Positions 36,200 to 48,919 of a stretch of 64,000 bases of DNA are shown piece after piece. The stretch is from Dasyornis broadbenti. Its lineage: Eukaryota > Chordata > Aves > Passeriformes > Dasyornithidae. The notes under the pieces were generated by a model. That model had not been told where the DNA came from and searched no databases. It was given only the letters and a program-made list of their open reading frames with translations. The position numbers and the translations under genes were made by a program. The stretch spans positions 65,481-129,480 of the forward strand of contig VZRN01001126.1 in the NCBI GenBank assembly GCA_013397935.1. Reading direction: 5' to 3'. Position 1 is the stretch's first letter; each line of letters opens with the position of its first letter.

Positions 36200-36618
36200 G
36201 CATCTTCTGTGAGGGAAGGCTAAGAAAATTGGAATTGTTCAGCCTGGAAAAGAGAAGCTTTGAGGTGACCAAATTGCCCCTTCCAGTGCCTGAAGGGACC
36301 CCACAAGGAGGTTGGAGAAGAGACTCTTTACAAGGGCCTGGAGTGACAGGACAAGGGGGAATGGCTTCACATGGACAGAAAGCAGGTTTAGATTAGATAC
36401 TAGAAAAAAAGTTCTTGCCTGTGAGGGTGCTGAGGCCCTGGCACAGGGTGCCCAGAGAAGCTGTGGCTGCCCCTGGATCCCTAGAAGTGTCCAAGGCCAG
36501 GTTGGACAGGGCTTAGAGCAACCTGGGATAGTGGAAGGTGTCCCAGTGTCATCCAGGGGGTGACATTGGATGGGTTTTAAGGTCCCTCTCAACCCAAGAC
36601 ATTCTGGGATTCTATGAC
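36200..36618 (+). mobile_element. CR1 LINE 3' fragment, well preserved
   Basis: In sense it starts within the end of ORF2, where one frame gives LELFSLEKRSF, like the CR1 C-terminal LFSLEKRRL. It continues through GGAATGGCTTCACATGGACA, CAGAGAAGCTGTGGCTGCCC, GGTTTTAAGGTCCCTCTCAA and ends ATTCTGGGATTCTATGA, the CR1 octamer terminus. The intact 3' end and consensus-like body suggest one of the younger copies in the window. Confidence 0.95.
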
Positions 36619-39600
36619 TCTTGCACAGTGTTTGAGAGCTTATGAGGGCAAGGTGCAATTACCTCATGATCCCACCTAGCTTAAATCTGGCTTTGGTACC
36701 GCTTGGATGGAAGCAGAGTTACCCCATTTAAATTTAAACCCAATAAAACAAATGGAAGGAAAGCAGTTGTGGTGTGTCACACCATAGGTGATGGGTATCT
36801 TGGCCTGGCAGTGCTCACAGAGCAACATTTGCAGGTTGATCCCTGAGACGGTGATAAGCTTTTTCATTTTGTCATTAACTGATGGTTCTCACATGAGTGA
36901 GATCCGATGCAGGTTACACAGCGATGGGGGTAGAGCTGATAAAAGATTTCTGATTTCTTCACTCAGGCAAAGCCAAAACCAACTTTTTCTGAACCCAGCC
37001 CACGTGTGACCTTGGACCTGATCAGAACGACCACCCTTGACTCTGGACGTGAGGTAAATTAAATTACACGTTGCTGAATTGTCCTAATTCTGCCAACATT
37101 CTGAGCAGAAGTTGTAATAATAATAAAAAAGCACTACTGTAATGGATACCATCATAACTCTGTAACTACAGTTTAGGTTTTGAAAATTACAAATATGTGT
37201 TTAACTAAGGCTAGCCAGAAAGTACTAATGGTGCTTGAACTGTGGCCAGCTGTCTAGTAGCTAGAAATTAGAAAAAAATTGCGGTTTTTCTCTTCCAAAG
37301 TGGAAAAATTGTGTACATTTGTACCTATTGAGCTGGTGACCTTTTGTCCAGCTCTACCAGGAAGGATCAGGCTTTCTGTGGTATCTAGAGGATGAAGCAG
37401 TTTGTAAAACAACTGCCAAAAACATGAGGAAAAATGGACTCTCTAACCTTCAACTTAAGATATATTTTATTAGGGATCTCATTTGCAGCCACTAAATCTC
37501 ACTCTTTTTTTTTTTTTTTATCAGACCCCATCAGTTAACAAGTCATGGTAAACTTTGCTTCCTTTAGCAACAGTGAATTTCATTTTGTCTTTAATTACAT
37601 GCATTGATTGATGTCAGTGATGTTTCTTCAACTCTCATACAAGCAACTTGGTTCTTTCCAACTCATGTACCTTTGGCTAGAGAGCTCTCTAAATGTTTAT
37701 GATTACAGTTCTTTTTCATCCCTCCCCCGAGTAAGATTTACACCTGACCCCTTATTCCACTTCCCCCTCCTTAAGTTTCTCAGATGGGGAACAGCTGGGA
37801 ACATGGAAAGGGTATTTCAGATGCAGATGCCTGTGTGAGCCAAAGAGAAATGAGATATTCTGTCCCCATAAGCTACTGTGTTGAGAAGCTGCTGCTTCTG
37901 TGTCTGACATAGACCAGAGAAGGTGTTTGGGGGTTGAGATGAGCAGAAAGAGGCAGGAAAGCGTCTGTGTTAGCAAGCTGGGAAGGGAATATTAATGCAA
38001 CCTGAGAACATGTGGGCTTCCCCAAGCTCCTCCCAGGCAAAGGTTACACTGAAATCACCAGTGCCTGAGGCCTGGCTTTGGTTGTGATGGCTGGCCAAGC
38101 GCAGTTATAGGTAAGAGTGGCTACAGGACTGCTCTCATTGAAGGGCACTGGAAAAATGAGCTACTTTTTCATTTTTTTCCCCCTAAACCCACAAGATTTC
38201 CTGGATCTGCAGATAACCCCTTAGTGGGACAGGGTTAGAAAGCCACTAAGCTGGAGTTCCACAGACTTGGGCAGGGGCACAAGGACTCCGAACAGGCACA
38301 TGGGGTCAGCTGAGGTGGGATCTGGAGATCCCTCTTCAGCAGTGGTGTTGTATTCGATGCTTGGCATAGAGGGTCCCTCTGCGGGAGCCCTTCTGTTGGG
38401 AGAGCAGTAGGAGAACAGCAGTTCCATGAGGACTTTGGTCAGCAGGGCCTCTCTGGTGTCTCCGCAGCAAAGCTCAGCCCCCGTTCTCCGGACTCCCGTC
38501 TCCTCTGGGACACGGGGCAGGGCTTTGGCAAGAGGCCCTGGGACCCAGCTGGTCCATGCTCTTTTCCATGGTGCTTGGGTATGACTGGGTGCAAGGGCGA
38601 GGCCGTGGCGCTGCACCGATGGCCAAGTGCCGTCCAGAGCCGGGGATGTCCAGCAGCCCGAGTGCAGCTGCGGGAACCCACGGCGGGGAGGAATGCCCTG
38701 GGAGGGCTCCTTGTGCCTCTGCTCTCACCTGCTGGGCTCTGTGTACCCAACCTGCCTTCCTACCTGCTTGGCTGGCTGGTTTCTCTGGGGCCAGCCAAGG
38801 AGGTCCAGGGGCTAGGGAGTTCCCAAGGGATCTCAAGCAGAATCATCCAATTACTCTCTGCAGCTGCACTGGGGTCAGGACATTTTGACTTTCATTTCAT
38901 CTCCTGGCAATAACATTAAGAGCCTAAATTGGTGTCCATTGAAGTTAATGAAGAGTTCATGATTTATCAGGCACACAACATTACAAAGAGACCTTGGGCA
39001 AGTGTTTTGCCTCTTCATGTTTTATCCATTCCTTCTGTCTATGGAGGTTATGTAGATGGTTATCTTAAAAACCCACATTCTGATATTTTATAAATAAAAG
39101 CAAATTGTACTGAACTGTGGCAGACACTTTGAGAGAATTTGGAAATGTTATTGACTGATTTGTCTTTAATATGCATCTTTAGCCGTATAAAAATGTGAAA
39201 GGAGGTTTTAGAAGTGTTTTAAATTCATAACCCAGAACCTTGACAGACAGATACAGTGGAAAGGCTGTCTGGGACCACTGCAAGGTAGCAATAGATTCTG
39301 GGGAGGTCAAAAGGGAAAGTATCTTCAGCAGAGACCACAGCTCTGCCCCCATGTTGCTCGGGTGTGCTCACAGGGTGGCTTCCATTGGCTCTTGTTGAGG
39401 AATATCCTGAGCTGGGGTAGGATCCCAATGGAGTGGTTTGATCCTGCAGAGCCAGTCCAAGAGCTCAGTACCCTGCAGTGCTCCCACCTGCAGCTCTTGG
39501 TCCCTAGGTCCTTCTTTCCTTGAACTGTTAGAAGCTTTTAAAATGACAAATAACTAGTTTTGGGGTGGGGGAGGTAGTTTTTTTCCTATGAGTGGGAGAG

Positions 39601-42600
39601 AAAATGTCGTAACAACAACAACAAAAAGATAAAACATAGCTATAACCAAATTAGCTGTGATTAATTTACAGTACTGTGTTGGGGGCTATCAGATACAGAT
39701 AAGTTCAACAAATCACCTTCAAACCACAGGGGCCTCACTCAAGGCTCTAAGTCTCACGTCTGTGAGATTGAAGGAAATCCAAGAATGTAATTACTTGCAG
39801 TATGTGAAAGAGGTTACATCAGATTTTTTGAAACAGTTTGTAAAAGCAGCCTGTTTACCTGCAGCTATGTTCTGCTTATTTCATTTCATTTGCAATTCTA
39901 ATAGCATGCACAAGTTCTCCTCCTTGCCCTCTGCAGCTCTTTGGCACCTGCCAGGCTCTTCGGCATTTCTTTGGAATATCATGTAAGCCACTGGGTTGAT
40001 GTAAACTGCTCTGTTCTGCAGCTGGTAATTGTTCATGAAACTGAATTCGCTCTCAAATAAGGAGCATTTGGGTAAGTGCAGCCTCGGGTCTGCCTCAGAA
40101 ATGCACCACACTGCAATAACTGAATAATGTCTGTCTCTGAAGTTACACTGCACATGTGTCTTGTCCACACAAGTTTTTTTTCATTCTCTTCAAGTTGTAG
40201 TTCATGGTCTGAATTCACTTTCCTGAAGTCCGTGGAGCATTGCAATTAGTTTTGACCAGAGAATTTCATTAATGACTGAACATATTTTGCTGTCTCTCTC
40301 CCCAGCCTCTGTTTTCTTTTTGATTCTTCTACAATGCGAAAAGCATTAGATTGTCTATAACACATCAACTGTACTTTTTGTTTACCAGAAATTAAACTCT
40401 TGAGAGGGGGGAACCCAAGAAATATTTGACAGGCTTTGTGGATCCAAAGCTGTTTTCCACATGGCCAGATTCCTGAAAATGTGCAGATGCCTAGTGACAT
40501 TGTCATAAGAGTCAAGACAGATTAGCTATCTGTGGTATTTAGGTATGTCAATGCTTTTTATTATCTACTCCTTAATCTCCTCAAAATTTGGCTGTGTAAC
40601 AAATAAGACAGAATGTGCTAAGGTATTTACAGAAGGGCATTTTTTAAATGCCACTTTTCCCTGACTAGAACATGAAAATAAAATATACTGAACTTGCTAG
40701 AAAGTTAACATTGTGTTTTCCTACTGCCCATCCTTAAGTTTAAACCAGAGATTATGTATGTAAAACTTGAAGCAAATTGAGCATGGTATTGACCCTTCAG
40801 CTGGGACTGAGCAATAGAAATGCCAGTATTTTCTAAGATTCCAAGGCAACGTGACTCAAATAAATATGGACAACCTACACAGCAGAGCAAATAGTCACTT
40901 GTTAAACAGTGGAACAAAGTCACTGATGAATGAGCTGCAGCCTCTCCACCTTGAGCTTGTGGTCAATAAATCTCACTTGAAAAGTGATACTTCCACTTAT
41001 CCTGTCAGCACCGAGCTGTATCATTCCCGGTCTCACAGGATTTGTCCTGCTGTCCTGCCATGTGATATCAGCATCCATGGCTAAGTTTTGTCAGAAGCCC
41101 ATGGGTGGAATTGTCCCAGGTCACTGTGGAGCTCATTGATTGAAACAGAAGCACTTTTCCATGGGGAAGAAAGATGAGAGGGCTGGGCCCATCTGATGGC
41201 CGGTGTCCTGTCTGACTGCTGCTTGTGGCAGCTCAGAGGTGCATCCTGATTTGAGGCCATAAGTATCCCCAGATGCCTGGCTGCAGAAGGTTATGGCTGT
41301 ACGTGTAATTGTTGTGTGTCTCAAGCAGTACAGAGGGACTGAGCTTGCTCGTCACACTGCCCTTGGTGCGCCTTATGCCCTCGAGCAAATTGTGTCCATG
41401 CCAGCACGCAGTAAAGCATAACAGGATCACATCTGGAGACTGAAAAAGTTCAGGATAAGGAGTTAATATTCACCTCCCACAAACACAGAAGCTCTCCAGG
41501 TTGGGGTTTTTCCCCAAAAAAGGTCTAGTGTGATCCACAGTGCTGGGCATTCGTGAGGCTGAAGGTGCCCTCTGATAAGCGTCTTGCTTTAGTTTCACCC
41601 AGGTTGAATCCTGCTGCTCACTGTGACCTCTGTGCAGCACAGCCCAAGGTGCAGTGGGAGATGCAACTCCAGGAGATGAACTTCAGGAGATCAGTAATGG
41701 TGCAAACTGAAATGCCCACGCAGGTCACCCTGTTACTCCTGTTGCCTCAGAGGGAATTGAGAGGTTCATTTCTGTGAGACCTGCTTAGCACAGTCCAAAC
41801 AGTTATGTTCTTTGTGCAATTCAAAATGGGGACTTTTTATGAACTGGTGGCTTGAGCCTGGGCGGCATCCTTGGAAATACCGTTTCACCCCTTCTCCATA
41901 AACTGTGGAGATCTGGCACTGTTTTCTTAAGAAGTTATAACAAAACTTCAAACACAATCATGTCACCTTGTGAGCTTTCTAGGTCGTATAGCATGGGTAC
42001 ATTTTTTAAAAACTCATCCATTTAGAGTAATTAATTTCTGCAGAAAATAGAGAGGGAAGTAAAACCATTTTCTAAATTACCTGAAGAGCACCGTTTTGTT
42101 TTTTTTATCAGAGGTATGTTTGTAAGGATGGAAATTGCTGCACAGATCGAAAGCACTCTGTGCTGCTAAAGAGGAAAATTGTGGTAACTGACAGTAAAAG
42201 GCAAACTCCAAGCTTGTCTTCTCTGCTTTACAGGATGAGCTGTGTGTAGCTTCTGCTCAATACGCCCTGTTACATGATATTCATTTCAACACTAGGATTT
42301 TGGCAAAAGCTCAAGTGTTTGGACAGAAATTTTCTATATCTCAAGTCAGTTTTTGTTTCTTAGCCTAAACAAGGCTGATTTTTTCAAAAAGAAAGCTGTG
42401 GCAAATCAGGGTGAGTGTTGACCTGAGCTGATGGGTGCCAGAAGAGGGGGAGGGTGAACATGCCTCCTGCCATGGAGGAGCAGATGATGTACTGACTGTA
42501 GCTAAGGAAAAACCTAAATTTGCACTGTTTCTATATTAAAGCATGCATGGATTTATCTATTTTTGTTATTTTTTCCCGGCATGCTGAGCAAGCGCTCCGT

Positions 42601-43569
42601 AGCTCCCAGGTGGAATGGCCTTTCTGCCATGCAGGTAACTTCTTCCATTTCCAAGAAAATCCGTAATAATACAAGAACTGACAGTTTTGAAAACCAGCAG
42701 CCTGCAAATGCTTGGAAAAGAGGGATACCTTAGGCTTCAGCAATTTCTTTTTAAGCAGATAGAATTTAGGTGCCCGTCTGTTTCAGGTGAAATCATCAGA
42801 TCTCACCAAGGCTCTTTGGTATTGAACCATTTTAAGTTTTCATTATCAAGTGCCTAATTCTCTGCCAAACAGCATGCCCTGAAGTGTCAACCTGACCTTC
42901 AAAATTCCCACCTCCTGCCCTGGGTCATAAGGGATTCATGGGTCAGGCATCTCTGCAGCCTCTCAGTTCCCTGGAGAACCCAGTTTGTCAGGTGTGCCAG
43001 GCCCTTTGCTTCTCAGGCACTAGACTGGACTAGAATATGTCGCTTCTAGAATAAACCAAATATTCTGAAGGGGGTCTGGTCCTATCTGTCATACAAACTT
43101 TGAATAAAAAGGTGATAAAAAGATAAGAAATCTTAGTATGGAAAATGGAGTTTGAAGGAAAAGTGTTTGCAGCCAATGAGTTTAAAAAGCTGATGAAATT
43201 AATTGTTTGTGTTCCAAGAAAGAGCATTTATTTCTATAAACTCTCCCAAACCCAAAGGGATTCTGTCCTACAGGTGGCCATGTGAATGTGGCATTCAGGC
43301 TGTTCTGCTGCAAGAGTCTGCCTTCAGCTTTATTGCTCGAGAGATGAAAGGTATCCTACCCAGCTGAGCGGCACAGAGCTGTGACCGTGCTTACTTTGAG
43401 ATGATGTTTTGTAATGGGAGTAATGAATTTGGAGCAGAGCTGGAAGAGCTGAGTGACTTTACTCGGTTCTTGTTGTGTAAGTGGATTAAAATGGCATTGC
43501 ATAATAGTAGACCTGTACTTGACATCCCAATTTTTGTTGCCTAAAGGGCTTTCCATGCCTTCAGCTGCC

Positions 43570-43585
43570 TTTTTTTTTTTTTTTT
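43570..43585. repeat. Poly-T run
   Basis: Sixteen consecutive T residues. A similar run of fifteen lies at 37505-37519. Confidence 0.9.
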
Positions 43586-46500
43586 AACTTGTGGTAAGAG
43601 TCAGGATGCCAGCTTGGATGGGTTAGATACGTGCTTCAGCAATATTAGCATTACTTTCTTTAGCTTTTTTTTTTAATATTGATATATAAAAATACAAATT
43701 TTTAAAAACTCAACAAAACAAACTGACTTTAAAACCAAAATACATGTTCTTTTTAGCATCAGATCTGTAAGAAAAGCAGGATAGTGTGTTTGTTGTTAAA
43801 AGCTGCTGGTAAAGGGATTCACGTAAAAAGCTGTTTGCAATGCACGGAAGGAAGCTTGATCTGATCTGGGAGAAATAAGTGCCATCCACTGGGAATTAAT
43901 CCATCAGCAATTAGCGTATCTCCACCCACATCTCCCCTCCAGGATGTGCCCATTTTCTGCTCTTGTGCAATGGAGCTGTGCAGTATGGCAGAACATGGCC
44001 AGCTGCTCAAGGGAGCCAGCACAGACCAGAGGAATCAGCCTGGGGCGGAGCCCTGGGACCACGGGAGGAATGGTGCTGTGGTCCCATTGAGTCTGACTTT
44101 TACACTGCAGTGTATTTCCCCATGCATTGATGCAGTGTTTTGTCTTGCCAGCATCCCAGGGCTGAATAAGGGCAGAAACAAGAGCCAGACCATCCATCCC
44201 AATCCGTTGCAGAGATAATGTTCTTGCATTTAAGGAATTTCACCTCATCCCAGGCAGGTAATGGAAACCAGGTCAAGCAGGCCAACAGCTCTGCTGGCGC
44301 TGTCTGTATTGCAGCAGCTTTCCTTGGTTTCACCCTTGCTGTCGTGCTGCTCCCCCAGCCCAAGGACACATCAGGTCTCTGCTTTGTGTGTGCTGGCTCC
44401 TCGCCCTCTGTGTTCCAAGGCCAGCCCTTCCCTGAGCCCTGGGCTCAGATTACTGAAGCATTTTCCAGGTACCCACTCACTCTCCACGCACTGAGACAGC
44501 ACTGGTTTGCCCCACAGGTGTTTGTTGCTGTCCTTGAGCTCCTGAGCTGCCCCCGACAGGGGGATGTAGGTGAGTGAAGAAACTGGGGCTTGACTGCAGA
44601 TGTGAGGCAAGTTTAGGAATCTTAGTCCAGCTAAATTCCTCTCATGAAAAATTTCTCTTGTATACAAAGTCTAGCTAATGCTAGAGTTTTTGCTAAACCA
44701 AGATAGGAGAGAATCCTAAAGTCAAAACAATTCAAGGAATAAAGTTTCCCTTTCTCCTCTGAAGAGTTTAACCCACAGGCCAGTAGATTTAGTTGACAGA
44801 AGGATTGGAAAATCTGATACATGCAGACAGATGCAGACATGTACAAGATACATAAAGTAGTTAGCTGTAGGCATAAGGATTAGCATACAAACATACTGAG
44901 ATTTGTCCTTGCAAGGATGGGAATACCAGTACAAACACTGAAGTGCTGGTTTCTGTACATCATGTAATGATTAATTTTTGAACCTTGACAATGTATGGCC
45001 CAAACTTATCTATTCTGCTGATGAGCACAGAAGCAATCTGTCCCTCTGATGGCACAGGACTGCCTGGACAGGCTCAGGTATCTGAAACTGGCTGAGACCC
45101 TGTAAACGCTCTTTTGCAGCCTGCTGGGGCTCTGGCTGCCTCTCCAGAAAGGTGTGTGTCTTCCACAGCTCCTACATCGCCTCTGCCAGCCTGGTGTGGC
45201 TATTGTGGCTAGCCCAAATCACTAATGCACATCTGTGTTCAGGTGCCGGAATTGCTCCCTTCAGGAGCCTTGCTGGAGCCTGTATTTAGAGAGAATTTTG
45301 ACCATAGTGGATTTTTGCCATTGGGAAGACCAACACACTTTGGAAGGAGGAAAAAAAATTATAATGGATTACATAGAGATTGCCTGACTAAAATGCTACC
45401 AGCTGTGTGTTGGAGCAGCGAGTTCTGTTACTGCAGGCAGGAAAGGGAGTAAAATGCCCACTTTGTTAGTTGGGAAAACCCAATTTGTAAAGTTCAAATC
45501 TGCATTCAGACCAGAGTCCAGGGTTATTTTGATCAAAGGGGTAAGTACAGCCTGCTGAGAGACAAAAACAATAGCCAGGCTGGGCTCGCAGGGAGGGAGC
45601 CAAGTTTTCAGCCACCAGCTTCTGCTGTCTTGGAGCATTGAGCCTGGATATGGCTGACCAGGGTTGAATTAGTGCACAAAGCAGCTGCATTTGGGAGCAC
45701 TGTTGCTCTGGTTGGTAGATAAGACACGAGGAGGAATTTAGATTGCAGTGTGTTGATGGAACATGTGTTTTGGGGAATAGCAGAAGGAACAGAAAGAAAA
45801 AGACAATATAATGTGCAGAAGATAAGGTTTTGACAGTATTGTCAATTGTTTGTATTTCTGGATGTCCAGGAGAGTTCTCCTTGTCCAGCTACTGGGGAAC
45901 TTCGCTGCTGCTCCCTGCTGGCAAGGAGCTGTGCCCTTGCAGGAGGTGCAAGGAGTTTGCATGGGATGGTTACTGCAGCAGAGTAGGGCCAGTTCAGTGA
46001 CCACACTTGATTTAAGGTAGTGAACAATACCAACGACAGGGTTTCTGACATTGTAAAAGAAGCATCTGCATAGCTCAGGGTTATTTAAAAACTGTCTTTA
46101 TTGAATTACTCTTCGAGGCAGCAAGATGAATTTAACAATAAACCACTCCTGGTGACCCCTTTTACTTTCTTTTTATCTCTCTTCATGTTGTGCTTCTGTC
46201 CTGAAAAAAATAAATAACTGGTCCTGACAACACCAGTCATTTGAAGAAATGAAAATGCTGATGGGGTGGAATGGCTCAGCAGCAGAGAGCAATTTGGCAC
46301 TCAGGGTTGCAGAAGCTACAGAGAGCTCCAAGTGCTTCATTCCCAACGAGGGTAACACTATTGATTTATTTCATAATTTCACCTGCCTCTCACTGATAGA
46401 TGGCTGCTTATTTTGATCCCTGGAAAACAGTTCTGCACAATAACATAGGTGCATTGAATGCTCCAAAGGTCAGGCAGCTTGAGCATGGGAAAATATTTGT

Positions 46501-48892
46501 GAATGAGGCCCAAAAAAACTACTGAAAGAGGTGATTTCTGGCTCAAAGATTAGTCTTCATTTAGAGACTGAGAATTTATTGCTGCCCAAACCAGCATTAT
46601 CAGCTTTCTGTCAGCAACAATCATCAGGATTTCCTTTCCCAATCAACATGAGCTGTGACCTCATCGCTGCAAAGGTGAAACCCTGACAGGGATTAAAGGC
46701 TAATAGAAAGAAATGAGGTAGCAGGGCTGAACAAAGAGGAGCTTGTTACACAGCAATGGCCAACTCGGGCAGAATGTTACAGCTGAAACACGAGCCACCG
46801 AACCGAAGGGGGAAAAGAGTGTTTTTAAGAGCCTGAGTAATGCTGGGTCTCCCCGTCTTTCAGTGGAGAAGGAAGGCAGACTGCTGTCCTCGCCATCAGA
46901 GATTTTTGAAGTGGGATTAGCATAGCCTTGTGGTTTGTCAAGTGTTTAATTGCAATTCTGCAGGGACGCAGCCTGAAAGACACTGGAAACCAATTTAACA
47001 GTCATGCCTATCATTATATACACCAAATTGCTCCTGTGCACTCTGTTTCAGTAGTCTGAAACAGACAGGCTGAGTCTAGGGCAAGGTTTAGAACGTGAAA
47101 AGTGATGAAAGGCAAATACATGTCTGATGTTCATCAAAGCAACTTAATCCATGGTGGAAGAGTGAAAAGAGGTAAAAACGGGTTTATGTTGTTGATGTGT
47201 GAGTTGTTAGTTTTTTCACTCATCCCCCCAGTTCCTGGAACCAACAAGTGAGGCCATTTTTTCTGGGGAGATTCTCTTCTCCTAAAGGTCACTCTTGGCT
47301 GCCACAACATTTTTTCATCTTAAAACCTACCACAGACTTGGTTCAAGTCCCAGTGGAAGCCATGCGTATCATAACTTTTCATGGACTCTGGATCAGTCCC
47401 TTTTCAGTCTCCAATTATCCCTGCTTTTTCCAGCAGAGGTAGGCTTGTGCTGTAGCCCAGATCCATGTCTTTTGGGAATTTATAGCACCCAGGCTGCTTT
47501 CTGCGTGTTTCAAATGCCTCCAGCCGCCAACACAGGACAGCCTCTCCTCGTGCTGTCTCAAAAAGGAACAGGATAATTTGACCTCCCACTGGAGCAGAGA
47601 AATCACCGAAGTGCTGAGGGTACTCTACACCTTATGGCATGAAGCCTCTGGGCTGCAGTCTCTTCTGAGGCTGCAAGTGGAGGATTAGAAACCAAATCCA
47701 TCACAAACATACAAGAATAGTGTTGAATTCAACGAGGACCAGATGCTGTCATATTTGACGTGGTGTACTTCGAGCACCTCTCAATCTGGCACAAAGACTC
47801 CAAGTGACTCCTAAGCAGAAAGGATGAAAGGAAACATTCTTGTTATAAGTACATGCATAAATCAGGATTCTTGCTGATACTGAGCAGGCTTCAGAAACTA
47901 TTCAGAATAAAAATATCTCCACCCTAGCACATTACAGAGCTTTCTGTGAGGAATCAATGCATCTTTAAAACCTCCAAGGTGCATTATTCTTTATATTTTA
48001 GAGATTAATGTCAGCCACAAATACAGCAAGGTTAAGTCCTTTTCTTGTAAAGAAATAATGATCTCAAGCAGTCTGGTTGATCCCCAGCTCCCAAAAGGTG
48101 GAGCTGCAGGAACAGCCTTCAGCTGCTTTTAAAACGTTTGCAAGCTTTCCCCAAAACCTGAGGTTGAGCCATCCCCAGCCCAGCATTAGGAAGCAGTAGG
48201 ATGCAATGTTCATAGCTGCAGAGGGTAGCCTGGCTGAAATTGGATTCCCAACTAATGATGAAAATCTCCGCTGCAGCTTTTGAAGGCTGGGCAAAGTCAG
48301 TGTCCTTTCTGGGCTGATTTGGGTGGAGTTTGACATGGCTAAAACTTTTCATTCAAGAGTAGTTAGATATTTAATTGTATGAAAATCTTAGAAATATTAG
48401 ATTTAGCAATGCTGTGGCTTCAGCTCCTTTCTTTTAGTACTCTCAGGCTAAGAAATATGAAGCCTATTGGGGTAAAGGAATAATGAGTCCTGTAGCAAAA
48501 CCCAAAGCTACTACCCAGCGTTGAAAGGCAGGTGGCAGGTTTTAGGTTTGTCAGACAGTTTCCAGAGAAGACATATACATAATGCTGAACTGAAGGGGAA
48601 ATTTAAATAGGGGCAACATAATTGCCAGGCAAGGAAACTGGGCTAGGATCTTTGTTCTTTATGAAAACTGCATGGATTGATGCTTTGCAAACTAATTGCC
48701 ATGAATGATTTATTAATTTATATCATCTCTTTTGTTTTCAATTTTGTTTTTAGTGACTGACCACCTGCAAACAAAGTTAACTTTTCTCCTTTTCTTTCCT
48801 CCAACAAATCTTCAGCTGTGCTCAAACAGGATCCATTTCAGTTGTTGCTTTTCTTGTGAAGTTCTTGTTTTGATCAATTTTATTTTGTTCAC

Positions 48893-48919
48893 GCTATTTC
48901 TGCTTCATGCAGAAATAGC
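48893..48919. repeat. Perfect 11-bp inverted repeat (hairpin)
   Basis: GCTATTTCTGC at 48893-48903 and its exact reverse complement GCAGAAATAGC at 48909-48919 flank a 5-nt loop TTCAT. The function is unknown. Confidence 0.85.

Noticed and set aside
38221..38913. Several overlapping frames above 100 codons on both strands.
   Set aside because: Simultaneous open frames on both strands in GC-rich DNA are typical of base composition. No family is recognisable.
46711..46733. TGAGGTAGCAGG resembles the let-7 5' end, and a let-7 cluster lies on the same chromosome arm in vertebrates near WNT7B and PPARA.
   Set aside because: The match ends after about ten bases and no complementary arm lies within hairpin distance. 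It is not a microRNA gene.
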